A DNA stretch of 64,000 nucleotides from Streptomyces hygroscopicus (lineage in GTDB: Bacteria; Actinomycetota; Actinomycetes; Streptomycetales; Streptomycetaceae). The stretch covers positions 7,998,001 through 8,062,000 of the forward strand of contig CP018627.1 in NCBI GenBank assembly GCA_002021875.1, given 5' to 3'. Under the pieces are notes generated by a model. The model searched no databases, was not told the DNA's origin, and saw only the letters and a list, made by a program, of their open reading frames with translations. Positions 16,573 to 26,047 of the stretch are shown piece by piece. Every line of letters begins with the position of its first letter. Within the stretch, counting starts at the first letter, position 1. The position numbers were made by a program, and so were the translations under genes.

Positions 16573-17391
16573 ATGGTAGGGGCTCTACTGGAGACCACCA
16601 GAGCCGACAGGGGAGGTGCGGCTGCGGCCGGTGACCGGCGAGTGCTGAAGCGCTTTCGCAGGTCAGCGGGCGAGCCGAAATCCGTGACCAACACCGCTGA
16701 CCGTTCTCGCCCCCGTAGCCCAAAGGGCACGGGAGGTGCCCCCCTCGCCGAGCCTGCCACCACCGCGACCTTCGCCACGGACGCGGACGCGTCGGCGTGG
16801 ACGCCTCCTACCTGGGAGGAGATCGTCAGCACGCACAGCGCACGGGTCTACCGCCTCGCCTACCGGCTCACCGGTAACCAGCACGACGCCGAGGATCTCA
16901 CCCAGGAGGTGTTCGTCCGCGTCTTCCGCTCGCTGTCGACGTACACCCCGGGCACGTTCGAGGGCTGGCTGCACCGCATCACCACCAATCTCTTCCTCGA
17001 CATGGTCCGCCGTCGGCAGCGCATCCGCTTCGACGCCCTCGGCGAGGACGCGGCGGAGCGGCTCCCCAGCCGCGAGCCCTCTCCCCAGCAGCACTTCAAC
17101 GACACCCACTTCGACGCCGATGTGCAGCAGGCGCTGGACACCCTCGCCCCGGAGTTCCGCGCCGCCGTGGTGCTCTGTGACATCGAGGGGCTGTCGTACG
17201 AGGAGATCGCGGCCACTCTGGGCGTCAAGCTGGGCACCGTGCGCAGCCGCATCCACCGCGGCCGCTCGCATCTGCGCAAGGCGCTGCAGCACCGTGCCCC
17301 CGCGGCGCGGACCGGTCAGCAGCATGAGGTCGCCGCGGTGGCGCCGAGTGTCACGGCCCCCCGGCTGAGCGGGGAGGTCGGAATCGCGTGA
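16573..17391 (+). CDS. sigE: ECF RNA polymerase sigma factor, SigE type
   Basis: 272 residues from ATG 16573. It has an unconserved basic N-terminus. Region 2 reads [27 protein letters not shown], and region 4 reads [40 protein letters not shown]. It directs RNA polymerase to envelope-stress promoters. GAGGTGG just before ATG 16573 supports that start; ATG 16513 (with GGGGGA before it) and GTG 16567 are in frame, so longer isoforms are possible. The anti-sigma gene overlaps it by 4 bp, and HtrA and TatB follow. The symbol follows the mycobacterial counterpart; S. coelicolor uses sigE for a different sigma. Confidence 0.93.
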   Translation: MVGALLETTRADRGGAAAAGDRRVLKRFRRSAGEPKSVTNTADRSRPRSPKGTGGAPLAEPATTATFATDADASAWTPPTWEEIVSTHSARVYRLAYRLTGNQHDAEDLTQEVFVRVFRSLSTYTPGTFEGWLHRITTNLFLDMVRRRQRIRFDALGEDAAERLPSREPSPQQHFNDTHFDADVQQALDTLAPEFRAAVVLCDIEGLSYEEIAATLGVKLGTVRSRIHRGRSHLRKALQHRAPAARTGQQHEVAAVAPSVTAPRLSGEVGIA

Positions 17392-18311
17392 CCCGATCAG
17401 GCGGTCCGTCCCCCGCCGAGCAGCATCTCGGCGACCGCCTTGCGGCTCTGGTCGACGGTGAGCTGGGGCATGACGCGCGTGAGCGCGTCCTCGCCCATCT
17501 CGCCACCTGCTGCAAGTGCAAGGCGGAAGCCGATGCTCAGCGTCGGCTGAAAAACGTGTTCGCCCAGACGGCGCCCCCGGCACCGTCCGAGGGCTTTCTG
17601 GCGCGTCTGCAGGGCCTGCCGGCCGCGAGTGACGACGGAATGGGCGGCTCCCCCTTCGGGGGCCCGAGCGTCTTCGGCCCGCGCGAGATGCGCGGCGCCC
17701 CACGGGACGTCCGTGAGCGGCGCGACGTCCGGGAGCCGGAGGAGAGACGGGAGCGGGCGTTCGCCTTCGTGCCCGCGATGCCCCCGGGCACCGCGATCGC
17801 ACCGGCGGCATCGGCTCGTGCCTCACGCCAGCGCGGCTTCAGGATCCATGAGGTCGAGCGCCCCGCCGCGCGCCGCAGGTTCGCCTTCGCGGCGGCCGGA
17901 GCGGTGTCGCTGGCGGCCTTCGCGCTCGGCGCGGCCCTTCCGCTGGACGCGGCGGTCGACCCCCCGGGAAGTTCGGTCGACGGTGCCGACACCGCGGTCG
18001 CCCCGGTCGACGCCGACGCCGCCGTGAGCACGGGCGTCCGGGAGCGGACCCGCCAGGAGGTGGGGCTGTTGGCCACCACGGGCACCCGGACGGGCACCCC
18101 GTCCCCGACGGCCACCCCGCATCCACCGGCCCTGCGCCAGCCCGTCGGGGCGGCGCTGAATCCGCTGATACAGCCGATTCTCTCGGTCACGGAGCTGCTG
18201 CGGACGTCGAACTCCACGCCCCCGGCCCCCGCGCCGACTCAGCTGGAGGTCCCGTCCCGGCCCACGTCGGGCGGCTCGCCGTATCTCGGGGTCAGCGCGC
18301 CCCCGAAGTAG
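17388..18311 (+). CDS. rseA: Zinc-type anti-sigma factor, RseA-like
   Basis: 307 residues from GTG 17388, overlapping the sigma stop (GTGA). The N-terminal zinc anti-sigma domain has the H-x3-C-x2-C signature at H37-C41-C44 (HLATCCKC). A flexible, charged middle follows. A membrane helix around residues 165-188 ([20 protein letters not shown]) is followed by a Pro/Thr-rich outer part. It should hold the sigma encoded upstream inactive at the membrane until envelope stress, by analogy with Rv1222. The long outside region could be a sensor or a protease target. Confidence 0.9.
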   Translation: MTRSGGPSPAEQHLGDRLAALVDGELGHDARERVLAHLATCCKCKAEADAQRRLKNVFAQTAPPAPSEGFLARLQGLPAASDDGMGGSPFGGPSVFGPREMRGAPRDVRERRDVREPEERRERAFAFVPAMPPGTAIAPAASARASRQRGFRIHEVERPAARRRFAFAAAGAVSLAAFALGAALPLDAAVDPPGSSVDGADTAVAPVDADAAVSTGVRERTRQEVGLLATTGTRTGTPSPTATPHPPALRQPVGAALNPLIQPILSVTELLRTSNSTPPAPAPTQLEVPSRPTSGGSPYLGVSAPPK

Positions 18312-18429
18312 TGCGACGGCGGTGACGGCGCGATGTCGCCGGCCGCCCGTCTCTTTGCCGATCATGACAAGGTCTTTACGTCCGCCCTGCGCGAGCGTCG
18401 ACGGACCTGATTGAATCGGCTCCGGGCAG

Positions 18430-18775
18430 CGCGGCTCGGGCAGGTGAGCCGAGGGGCGCGGTGCCCGGGTCCCGGATACTTGGGTCTTCCGGCCGGGGGG
18501 AACTTCCCAGTGGTAGCTGGGGCGAGCCCGAAGGGTGCCGCAGGGCATCCGGGTGCTTGGTTCTTCTGGCGGGGGGCACCTCCCTGCGGTGGCAGGGGGG
18601 CGAGCTGAAGGGTGCCGTATAGCCTCCGGGGGCTTGGGTCTTCCGGCGAGTGAGCCGAAGGGGCGCGTCGCTGTCGAAAGGGAGCGCGCGCGCAGGCCCC
18701 TGAGGAACGAAGGGGCCGAGCACGGTCGACCGTCGACAGGGGGCACCTCTCAGCGGTAGCTGGGGGAGGCTAAAG
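18430..18775 (+). repeat. Cluster of dispersed hairpin elements with a 77-bp tandem period
   Basis: This occupies most of the 504-bp gap (18312-18815) between the anti-sigma and htrA genes. The box G(G/T)GTCTTC(C/T)GGC begins at 18482, 18559 and 18636, giving a period of exactly 77 bp. Copies 1 and 2 contain a stem-loop (CTTCCCAGTGGTAGCTGGGG-type, CCTCCCTGCGGTGGCAGGGG-type), but copy 3 lacks just that hairpin. A fourth hairpin of the same type stands alone at about 18735-18772 (CACCTCTCAGCGGTAGCTGG). The element resembles, from memory, a hairpin widespread in Streptomyces intergenic DNA. No gene was seen in this gap. Confidence 0.85.
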
Positions 18776-18815
18776 CGCCCCGGAGGCGAACCGAGCCTCC
18801 AAAAAGAGGGAGATC

Positions 18816-20615
18816 ATGGACGAGCCGAAGGCTCCCAAGCCGAAGCCGAAGTGGTGGAGCCGCCCGGTCGCCGCACGGCCCGGCGACCAGTCGAGCGACA
18901 CGGCGGAGGGCGCCGAGGAGCGTACGGAGGCTGCCGCCGCGCAGGCGCCGCCGGAGCCGGTGGAGCCGGTGGAGCCGGTGGAGCCGGTGGACGCGCTCAT
19001 GGAGGGCCGCGTGCCCGAGGAGCCGGCGCCCCGGCCGTTGCACGAGCCCGACCCGTACAGCACCCCGCCCTACGGCGGCCCCGGGCCCTGGGCCCCGGCC
19101 CCGCCCGTCCAGCACCCGGTGGCGACCCCCGCGCAGGGCACGCATGTCCCGCCCGGTATGGCCCAGGCGCCGCCCCCGGCCCCCGGTATGGCCCAGGCAC
19201 CGCCTCAGACGCCGCCCCCGGCCCCCGGGACGCCCCAGGCACCGCCCCCGGCCCCCGGGATGACCCCGCCCCACGGCACCACCCTGCCGCCCGCCGCGGG
19301 CCCCGTACCGGGGCAGAGCGCGCCCGCGCCCATGCCGCCGCACCCCGGGATGACCCCGCCGCACGGCACACAGCTCCCTGTGGGGCCCGCGGATCCCCAC
19401 CGGCCCGCCCCGATGGCGCAGCCCGCCCCGACCGCCCAGTGGCGCGGCTACGACCCCTGGACCGTGGTCCCGCCGCCCGCCGCGCCCAAGACGCCGAAGA
19501 CGGTCTCCCGCCGCGGCGCCTGGATCGCCGTGCTGCTGATCGCCCTGGTCGCGGGGTGCGTCGGCGGCGGCATCGGCGCGTACGCGGAGCGGGACAACGC
19601 CTCCGGCGGCGTCGATGTGAAGCTGCCGCAGGCCCCGGTCGAGAAGGAGGCCAGGGCCCCGGGCAGTGTCGCCGGGATCGCCGCCAGCTCGCTGCCCGGC
19701 GTGGTGACCATCCATGTGCGCGGCAGCTCGGAGGAGGGCACCGGCACCGGCTTCGTCCTCGACAAGCAGGGCCACATCCTCACCAACAACCATGTCGTCC
19801 AGCCCGCCGGCGCGGACGGCGACATATCGGTGACGTTCAACAGCGGCCAGGACGCCAAGGCCGAGATCATCGGCCGCGACACCGGCTATGACCTGGCGGT
19901 CGTCAAGGTCGACCGCGTCTCCGGGCTCACCCCGCTGCCGCTGGGCAACTCCGACTCCGTGCGCGTCGGCGACCCCGTCGTGGCCATCGGCGCCCCCTTC
20001 GACCTGGCGGGCACCGTCACCTCCGGGATCATCAGCGCCAAGGAGCGTCCCATCACCGCGGGCGGCGAGAAGGAGGACGGCAGCGACGTCAGCTATGTCG
20101 ACGCGCTGCAGACCGACGCGCCGATCAACCCGGGCAACTCCGGCGGCCCTCTGGTCGACCGCAAGGGGCGGGTCATCGGGATCAACAGCGCGATCCGGGC
20201 GGCCGACGACGGCTCGGGCCTCGGCGGCGGCCAGGGCGGCAGCATCGGCCTGGGCTTCGCCATCCCGATCAACCAGGGCAAGCGGGTCGCCGAGGAGCTG
20301 ATCAACACCGGGAAGGCCGCCCATCCGGTGATCGGCGTGACCCTCGACATGGGCTACACGGGCGACGGCGCCCGGGTGAACACCAAGGGCGCCGGCAGCG
20401 GCCCGCCGGTCACTTCCGGCGGCCCCGGCGACAAGGCGGGGATCAAGGCCGGTGACGTGATCACGGAGGTGGACGGCGTCCCGGTGCACAGCGGACAGGA
20501 GCTGATCGTGAAGATCCGCAGCCACCGCCCCGGCGACCGGCTCGCGCTCACCGTCAAGCGCGGCGGTAAGAAGCGCACCGCGGAGCTGACCCTGGGTTCG
20601 GCGAGCAGCGGCTGA
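18816..20615 (+). CDS. htrA: Membrane-anchored HtrA-type serine protease with PDZ domain
   Basis: 599 residues. It has a cytoplasmic Pro-rich region of about 220 residues with repeats (EPVEPVEPV, PPPAPGM). One membrane helix follows (AWIAVLLIALVAGCVGGGIGAY). The outside chymotrypsin-like domain carries the triad H326 (TNNHVV), D359 (GYDLAVVKV) and S442 (NPGNSGGPL). A C-terminal PDZ domain follows (GPGDKAGIKAGDVITEVDG). It degrades misfolded exported proteins; homologues also interact with sigma/anti-sigma control. GAGGGA precedes ATG 18816. The long gap with repeats upstream suggests its own promoter. Confidence 0.94.
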   Translation: MDEPKAPKPKPKWWSRPVAARPGDQSSDTAEGAEERTEAAAAQAPPEPVEPVEPVEPVDALMEGRVPEEPAPRPLHEPDPYSTPPYGGPGPWAPAPPVQHPVATPAQGTHVPPGMAQAPPPAPGMAQAPPQTPPPAPGTPQAPPPAPGMTPPHGTTLPPAAGPVPGQSAPAPMPPHPGMTPPHGTQLPVGPADPHRPAPMAQPAPTAQWRGYDPWTVVPPPAAPKTPKTVSRRGAWIAVLLIALVAGCVGGGIGAYAERDNASGGVDVKLPQAPVEKEARAPGSVAGIAASSLPGVVTIHVRGSSEEGTGTGFVLDKQGHILTNNHVVQPAGADGDISVTFNSGQDAKAEIIGRDTGYDLAVVKVDRVSGLTPLPLGNSDSVRVGDPVVAIGAPFDLAGTVTSGIISAKERPITAGGEKEDGSDVSYVDALQTDAPINPGNSGGPLVDRKGRVIGINSAIRAADDGSGLGGGQGGSIGLGFAIPINQGKRVAEELINTGKAAHPVIGVTLDMGYTGDGARVNTKGAGSGPPVTSGGPGDKAGIKAGDVITEVDGVPVHSGQELIVKIRSHRPGDRLALTVKRGGKKRTAELTLGSASSG

Positions 20616-20715
20616 CGCGCGATGTTGGCCCGGCCGTCTCCCGCGCCGACCCCGCCGCCAGGTACGGTGTTGAGTGGCCCAGGCCGGGGCCCCAGACGTC
20701 TTGAGGAGCTGCAAG

Positions 20716-21186
20716 GTGTTGGACATAGGACCTCTCGAGCTTGTCGCGCTCGTTGTCCTTGCGGTGCTCGTCTTCGGCCCGGACAAGCTCCCGAAGGTGA
20801 TTCGGGATGTCTCGCAGTTCATCCGGAAGATCCGGGAGTTCTCCGACAGCGCCAAAGAGGACATCCGCTCCGAGCTGGGGCCGGAGTTCAAGGACTTCGA
20901 GTTCGAGGACCTCAACCCCAAGACCTTCGTGCGCAAGCATGTGATGGACTCCGATGAGCTCGGCCTGAAGGAGATCCGTAACGGCTTCGACCTCCGTAAG
21001 GAGATGGCGGAGGTCGCCGACGCGGTGAACGGCCGGGAGAGTGATTCGCCGCAGGGCTCTTCAGGGGCTTCCGGCACCACCCCGCCGTCCCTGTCCAAGG
21101 GCGACTCCAGCACGCCTGACCTGCTGCGCAAGCGCGAGGAGCCGAGCCGCGAGGAGCGTCCGCCTTTCGACTCCGACGCCACTTGA
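20716..21186 (+). CDS. tatB: Twin-arginine translocase subunit TatB
   Basis: 156 residues from GTG 20716 with AGGAG at 20704-20708. It has a short N-terminal membrane helix (PLELVALVVLAVLVFGPDKLP) with the conserved Glu and the FGPDKLP hinge. An amphipathic helix (KVIRDVSQFIRKIREFSDSA) and a charged tail follow. TatB receives twin-arginine signal peptides with TatC. The TatC gene is not in this window. Linkage to the sigma/anti-sigma/HtrA genes is conserved in actinobacteria and ties folded-protein export to envelope stress control. Confidence 0.93.
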   Translation: MLDIGPLELVALVVLAVLVFGPDKLPKVIRDVSQFIRKIREFSDSAKEDIRSELGPEFKDFEFEDLNPKTFVRKHVMDSDELGLKEIRNGFDLRKEMAEVADAVNGRESDSPQGSSGASGTTPPSLSKGDSSTPDLLRKREEPSREERPPFDSDAT

Positions 21187-21304
21187 TCCCCCCGTATGCC
21201 CGGCCTGGTTGACCCGTATGGCTATCCTCCCTTTGTCCGGGGTGAGGGTCGCCCGAGGGGGGCGGGCCGCCCACAACGCAGGGCAACGAGGAGGCCGCGC
21301 GCAC

Positions 21305-21964
21305 ATGGAGACCACGGGTCGGCTAGGGGAACGAGGGGCGGCAGCGGCTGCGCAGGGGATGCCCGCCGATGCCCGGCGGAGCGTCGACGGCTATCTGATG
21401 GCCGGCTTTCCTTGGTACGGGCTTGACGAGGCGTTCACCGGCCCCCGCTGGCTGATGCGGGTGGGCGCGGCGGCCGATGGCATCGTCGAGTACGGCTCGA
21501 CCGGCCATGGCGAGGAGCCGTCGCTGCGCGTCGAGACCGATATGGACCAGCAGCGCTTCACGGTGGTCGTCACCGTCGCCAGCCGCCCGGGGCGGGACAG
21601 CGCCGACGGCACCGGCAAGCTGGAGGCCACCTCGGTCTCCTCGGCCGCCTGGCTGGCCGGGTCCGGTCTGTTGTCGTGCACCTGGCCGACACGGATGGAG
21701 CGGGTGCTGCGCCAGGACTGGCTGGACCAGCAGACCGCGATCGCCTGGGAGCTGGCGGACGATCTGGAGGGTGAGAACTGGTCGCAGCTCTCGCTCCCGG
21801 TGGACGGGGTGCCGACCGACTTCCACTACCGCGAGTCGGAGTACGGCTGGGTGCTGGCCGGAACGGCGGGCGAGGACGTGCACATCGGCGCGTACGGGCG
21901 CGGGATGAGCGCCTACGGCCTGGGGTTCGCGGTGGTCAAGGACATCACCCGCTACGACTCGTAA
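21305..21964 (+). CDS. Conserved actinobacterial protein of unknown function
   Basis: 219 residues from ATG 21305, with AGGAGG about 12 nt upstream. It is soluble, with no signal peptide or membrane segment. Recognisable blocks include GYLMAGFPWYGLDEAFTGPRWLM, and the C-terminus has GWVLAGTAGEDVHIGAYGRGMSAYGLGF. The middle is beta-rich. I recognise no catalytic motif. It follows tatB in the same direction and ends at a strong terminator, so it may be the last gene of that transcription unit. No function is proposed. Confidence 0.75.
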   Translation: METTGRLGERGAAAAAQGMPADARRSVDGYLMAGFPWYGLDEAFTGPRWLMRVGAAADGIVEYGSTGHGEEPSLRVETDMDQQRFTVVVTVASRPGRDSADGTGKLEATSVSSAAWLAGSGLLSCTWPTRMERVLRQDWLDQQTAIAWELADDLEGENWSQLSLPVDGVPTDFHYRESEYGWVLAGTAGEDVHIGAYGRGMSAYGLGFAVVKDITRYDS

Positions 21965-21980
21965 GGCAGGCGCCAAAGGC

Positions 21981-22014
21981 TCAGGGGGCGGCTTCCCGAG
22001 GAAGCCGCCCCTGA
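21981..22014. terminator. Bidirectional terminator before mrp
   Basis: TCAGGGGGCGGCTTCC (21981-21996) pairs with GGAAGCCGCCCCTGA (22000-22014), with one bulged base. The loop is CGA. Confidence 0.85.
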
Positions 22015-22072
22015 ACCGTAAGGCCGTGGCCGTTGCCGAGCGCGAGCCGTAAGGCCGTTGCCGAGCGCGCGC

Positions 22073-23227
22073 TCAGAACTTGTTGCGCGGGGTGACGCCC
22101 AGCGACATGCCCGCGAGGCCGCGCTGGCGTCCGCCGATCTTGCCCGCGATCGCCTTGAGCGCGCTGCCCGCCGGGGAGTCGGGGTCGGTCAGCACGACCG
22201 GCTTCCCCTCGTCGCCGCCCTCGCGCAGCCGTACGTCGATCGGGATGGAGCCCAGCACCGGCACCGTCGTGCCGGTGGTCCGGCTGAGTCCGTCGGCGAC
22301 CACCTGGCCACCGCCGGTGCCGAAGACGTCGACCATCTCGTCGCAGTGCGGGCAGGGCAGCCCGGACATGTTCTCCACGACGCCGACGATCTTCTGATGG
22401 GTCTGGACGGCGATGGCACCGGCCCGCTCGGCGACCTCGGCGGCAGCCACCTGCGGCGTCGTCACCACCAGGATCTCGGCGTTGGGCACCAACTGGGCGA
22501 CGGAGATCGCGATGTCGCCGGTGCCCGGGGGGAGGTCGAGCAGGAGCACATCGAGGTCGCCCCAGTAGACATCGGCCAGGAACTGCTGGAGCGCGCGGTG
22601 CAGCATCGGGCCGCGCCAGACCACCGGGGCGTTCCCGGGGGTGAACATCCCGATCGAGATCACCTTCACGCCGTTCGCCGACGGCGGCATGATCATGTTC
22701 TCGACCTGGGTGGGCCGTCCGTCGGCGCCCAGCATGCGGGGCACCGAGTGGCCGTAGATGTCGGCGTCCACCACGCCGACCTTGAGCCCGTCGGCGGCCA
22801 TCGCGGCGGCCAGGTTGACCGTCACCGACGACTTGCCGACGCCGCCCTTGCCGGAGGCCACCGCGTAGACCCGGGTCAGCGAGCCGGGCTTGGCGAAGGG
22901 CACCTCGCGCTCGGCCTGGCCGCCGCGGAGCGAGGTGGCCAGCTCACGGCGCTGCTCGTCGCTCATCACATCGAGTTCGACCGTGACCCCGGTCACACCC
23001 TCGACCTCGGCGACCGCCGTCCGCACGCTGCTGGTGATCGTGTCCCGCATCGGGCAGCCGGAGACTGTGAGGTAGACCACCACGGCGACCGAGCCATCCG
23101 CCGCGATCTCGACGGATTTGACCATGCCGAGGTCGGTGATCGGCTTGTGGATCTCCGGGTCGTTGACCGTAGCGAGCGCGGCGCGTACCGCGTCTTCGCT
23201 CGGTGCTGGGAGGGTGTCGGTAGCCAT
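22073..23227 (-). CDS. mrp: Mrp/NBP35-family Fe-S cluster carrier ATPase
   Basis: 384 residues. An N-terminal MIP18/DUF59 domain (DPEIHKPITDLGMVKSVEI, with SGCPMRDTI) precedes a deviant Walker P-loop NTPase (VASGKGGVGKSSVTVNLA). The Walker B-like segment is LLLDLPPGTGD, and the cluster-binding Cys pair is LPCPHCDE. The family transfers Fe-S clusters to apo-proteins. TACCAT ends exactly 6 nt before ATG 23227 on the coding strand, so the mRNA is probably leaderless. The DUF1003 gene is upstream on the same strand. Confidence 0.95.
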   Translation of the reverse strand: MATDTLPAPSEDAVRAALATVNDPEIHKPITDLGMVKSVEIAADGSVAVVVYLTVSGCPMRDTITSSVRTAVAEVEGVTGVTVELDVMSDEQRRELATSLRGGQAEREVPFAKPGSLTRVYAVASGKGGVGKSSVTVNLAAAMAADGLKVGVVDADIYGHSVPRMLGADGRPTQVENMIMPPSANGVKVISIGMFTPGNAPVVWRGPMLHRALQQFLADVYWGDLDVLLLDLPPGTGDIAISVAQLVPNAEILVVTTPQVAAAEVAERAGAIAVQTHQKIVGVVENMSGLPCPHCDEMVDVFGTGGGQVVADGLSRTTGTTVPVLGSIPIDVRLREGGDEGKPVVLTDPDSPAGSALKAIAGKIGGRQRGLAGMSLGVTPRNKF

Positions 23228-23285
23228 ATGGAGATGGTACGGCGCCGCGGGCGGGAGGCGGGATGGCCGTCAGCGGTCGCGTTCC

Positions 23286-23801
23286 TCACTCGGCCGGGGG
23301 TCCGCCGTGGGCGCCGGGCCGCGGGGCGCTCCGTCCGCCGTCCGGCTCCTGGCGCAGGTCCTCCAGCTGGTCGCGGAGCCAGTCGCGGGTGGCGACCTCG
23401 CCCAGGCCCGTCCGCAGCGCCGCGATCTCCCGGGTGAGGAACTCGGTGTCGGCGATCGACCTTTCGTTCCTCTTGCGGTCCTGTTCGAGGTTGACGCGGT
23501 CGCGGTCGGCCTGGCGGTACTGGGCCAGCAGGATCAGCGGGGCGGAGTACGACGCCTGGAGCGAGAGCATCAGCGTCAGGAAGATGAACGGGAACGGGTC
23601 GAACCGCAGTCGCGGCGGCGCCAGGATGTTCCAGGTCAGCCATAAGGCGACGAAGGCGGTCATCCAGGCGATGAACCGCCCGGTGCCCAGGAATCGCGCG
23701 ATCCGCTCCGACGCCCTGCCGAACGCCTCGGGGTCCCAGCGCGGCAGCGGATTGCGGCGCCGCGCCTTGGGCCGGTCCAGCCGGACGCCCTCACCGTCCA
23801 T
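23286..23801 (-). CDS. DUF1003 membrane protein
   Basis: 171 residues. Two membrane helices sit centrally (FIAWMTAFVALWLTWNIL and PFIFLTLMLSLQASYSAPLI), followed by a charged coiled region (ADRDRVNLEQDRKRNERSIADTEF). This is the DUF1003 family pattern. Function unknown. The start overlaps the end of the PRC/MgtE_N/CBS gene by 11 bp, so the two are translationally linked. This is a reason to suspect a joint role in metal or envelope homeostasis, which is an inference. Confidence 0.88.
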   Translation of the reverse strand: MDGEGVRLDRPKARRRNPLPRWDPEAFGRASERIARFLGTGRFIAWMTAFVALWLTWNILAPPRLRFDPFPFIFLTLMLSLQASYSAPLILLAQYRQADRDRVNLEQDRKRNERSIADTEFLTREIAALRTGLGEVATRDWLRDQLEDLRQEPDGGRSAPRPGAHGGPPAE

Positions 23802-25074
23802 CGGCGGCCTCCGGCAGCGCCATCCCGGCGTACAGCTCGCGCTCCCGCCAGCCGGAGGGCAGCAGATGGTCCAGCACGTCGTCGACCGTCACGGCGCCGA
23901 GCAGGGAGCCGGTCTCGTCCACGACGGGCGCCGCGAGCAGGTTGTAGGTGGCCAGATGGCCGGCGACGACGGGCAGCGGGGTGTCCGGCGGCAGCGTCGG
24001 CAGATCGGTGTCGACGGACGCCCCGACGAGGGTGAACGGCGGGTCGCGCAGCAGCCGTTGGAAGTGGATGACGCCCAGATAGCGGCCGGTGGGCGTCTGG
24101 TCGGGCGGGCGGCACACATAGACCTGGGCGGCGAGCGCGGGCGTCAGGTCCTGGTTGCGCACCCGGGCGAGCGCGTCCGCGATGGTGGCGTCCGGGCGCA
24201 GCACGATCGGCTCGGTCGTCATCAGACCGCCCGCCGACCCCTCCTCGTACGACATCAGCCGCCGCATGTCCGCCGCGTCGCGGGGGCGCATCAGGTCCAG
24301 CAGCCGCTCCTTGTCGGGTTCGGGGAGCTCGGAGAGCAGATCGGCCGCGTCATCGGGGTCCATGGCCTCCAGGACGTCGGCCGCGCGCTCCTCCTTGAGC
24401 TTGCCGAGGATCTCCACCTGGTCGTCGTCGGGCAGCTCCTCCAGGACGTCCGCGAGCCGCTCGTCGTCCAGGGCCGCCGCCACCTCGCCCCGGCGCTTCG
24501 CGGACAGATGGTGCAGCACATTGGCCAGGTCGGCGGGGCGCAGCTGCTCGAAGGTGGCCAGCAGGTTCTCCACGCCCTGTCCCTGCTCCTCCAGCGAGAA
24601 TCCGGTGACCGCCGACCAGTCCACGGTCAGCGCCTCGCCGCGGCGGCGCAGCGCGCCGGTCTTGCCGCGGCGTACGAAGACCTTGTCGACCTCCCACTCC
24701 CGGCGCGCGGGCAGCTGGGTCATCGCCACGTCGAGGACCGTCACCGGCTCGCCGGTCTCGACCACCCGCACCGTGCGGTCGAGCAGTTCGCCGAGGACCA
24801 GGGTCTCGGTGGGGCGCTGTTCGAAGCGGCGCATGTTGAGCACACCGGTGGTGATGACCTGGCCGGACTCCACACCGGTCACCCGCGTCATGGGCAGGAA
24901 GATCCGGCGGCGGCCGATCACCTCGACCACCAGGCCGAGCACCCGCGGCGGGCGGCCGGCCAGCCGCAGCATCGCCACGACATCGCGCACCCGCCCCACC
25001 TGGTCGCCGTTCGGGTCGAAGACGGCGACGCCCGCGAGATGCGAGACGAAGACCCGGGGGGCGCCTGCCGGCAT
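23791..25074 (-). CDS. PRC-barrel / MgtE_N / CBS-pair protein without a channel domain
   Basis: 427 residues. The N-terminal PRC-barrel-like repeat pair (VFVSHLAGVAVFDPNGDQVGRV) is followed by an MgtE_N superhelix (LANVLHHLSAKRRGEVAAAL... ADLLSELPEPDKERLL). Two CBS motifs follow (MTTEPIVLRPDATIADAL and VVDETGSLLGAVTVDDVL). In MgtE the same cytosolic domains gate a Mg2+ channel, but no membrane domain is present here. It is therefore a stand-alone sensor or a partner of another protein, perhaps DUF1003. The corresponding mycobacterial gene sits near mrp too. Confidence 0.87.
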   Translation of the reverse strand: MPAGAPRVFVSHLAGVAVFDPNGDQVGRVRDVVAMLRLAGRPPRVLGLVVEVIGRRRIFLPMTRVTGVESGQVITTGVLNMRRFEQRPTETLVLGELLDRTVRVVETGEPVTVLDVAMTQLPARREWEVDKVFVRRGKTGALRRRGEALTVDWSAVTGFSLEEQGQGVENLLATFEQLRPADLANVLHHLSAKRRGEVAAALDDERLADVLEELPDDDQVEILGKLKEERAADVLEAMDPDDAADLLSELPEPDKERLLDLMRPRDAADMRRLMSYEEGSAGGLMTTEPIVLRPDATIADALARVRNQDLTPALAAQVYVCRPPDQTPTGRYLGVIHFQRLLRDPPFTLVGASVDTDLPTLPPDTPLPVVAGHLATYNLLAAPVVDETGSLLGAVTVDDVLDHLLPSGWRERELYAGMALPEAADGR

Positions 25075-25261
25075 GCCCTGCCTCCCCTCGTATATGGGGT
25101 TTTGTGGTCATTCAAGGTAATGATCCGCTCTTCACCGGGTTCAGGCTAACGTGCCCGCACCTGCCCTGCCGCCGGGCGAGGGCGGTACGGCACCCTGCGG
25201 ACACCGCGGGACGGCACCGGTACGCTGCCCTACTGCACCGGCATCAGGAGGCAGAGCGGAC

Positions 25262-26011
25262 GTGCGCACCCGGAACAGGGCTGTCGTTGCGGCGATGTGC
25301 GCGGGGTTGGCCGCCACGCTCGTCGCGTGTGGCGGCGGCGGTGGGGAGCAGGACCCCGACGCGGGGACGAACGGTGTGGGAAAGCTCCCCGCCACGAAGA
25401 TCGAGAGCAAGACCCGTCAGGCGGTCGCCGGCGCGAGTTCGGTGCGGCTCTCCGGCACGCTCGTCACCCAGGGAGCCACCTACAAGCTGAACATGCGGCT
25501 CAAGGCCGACGGCGGCACGGGCCAGGTCTCCACCAAGGGCTCCAGCTTCGAGCTGCTGCGCGTCGGCAAGGAGCTCTACCTCAAGGCCGACGCGGGCTTC
25601 TGGTCACACGACGGCGGGGACGAGGGACACGGCGGCGCGGCCGGCGCGGCCGGGAAGCTGGACGACAAGTATGTGAAGGTCCCCTCCGGCGACCCCTCCT
25701 ACCAGCGGCTCAGCGGTTTCACCGATATGAAGCTGCTGCTGGACGGGTTGCTCGGCCTGCACGGCAAGGTCGCCACGGGCGACCACGGACAGGTGGGCGG
25801 CGTACGGACGATCCGCATCAGCGCCGGCAAGGCCGGTGAGGGCGGATCGCTCGATGTCTCCCTGGAGGGCCGGCCCTATCCGCTGCGGCTGCAGCGGGCG
25901 GGCGGCGCCGGCGTGATCCAGCTCGCGGACTGGAACAAGGGCTTCAAGCTCGCCGCCCCGGAGAAGGGCCATGTGCTCGACTACGGGCAGCAGATCCCGG
26001 AGGCGCCGTAG
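25262..26011 (+). CDS. Lipoprotein, LppX/LprAFG-like
   Basis: 249 residues from GTG 25262, with a perfect AGGAGG 9 nt upstream. The signal peptide ends in the lipobox LVAC, followed by a Gly-rich spacer. The mature part is a beta-sandwich-like repeat (SSVRLSGTLVTQGATYKLNMRL..., GGTGQVSTKGSSFELLRVGKELYLKADAGFW). This pattern matches LppX/LprAFG-type lipoproteins, which carry lipids in mycobacteria. That assignment is by pattern and moderately sure. It diverges from the PRC/MgtE_N/CBS gene with 187 bp between. Confidence 0.8.
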   Translation: MRTRNRAVVAAMCAGLAATLVACGGGGGEQDPDAGTNGVGKLPATKIESKTRQAVAGASSVRLSGTLVTQGATYKLNMRLKADGGTGQVSTKGSSFELLRVGKELYLKADAGFWSHDGGDEGHGGAAGAAGKLDDKYVKVPSGDPSYQRLSGFTDMKLLLDGLLGLHGKVATGDHGQVGGVRTIRISAGKAGEGGSLDVSLEGRPYPLRLQRAGGAGVIQLADWNKGFKLAAPEKGHVLDYGQQIPEAP

Positions 26012-26047
26012 CCGGCCCCGCGGACGCCGTAGTCGCGAGCGCCCGTA

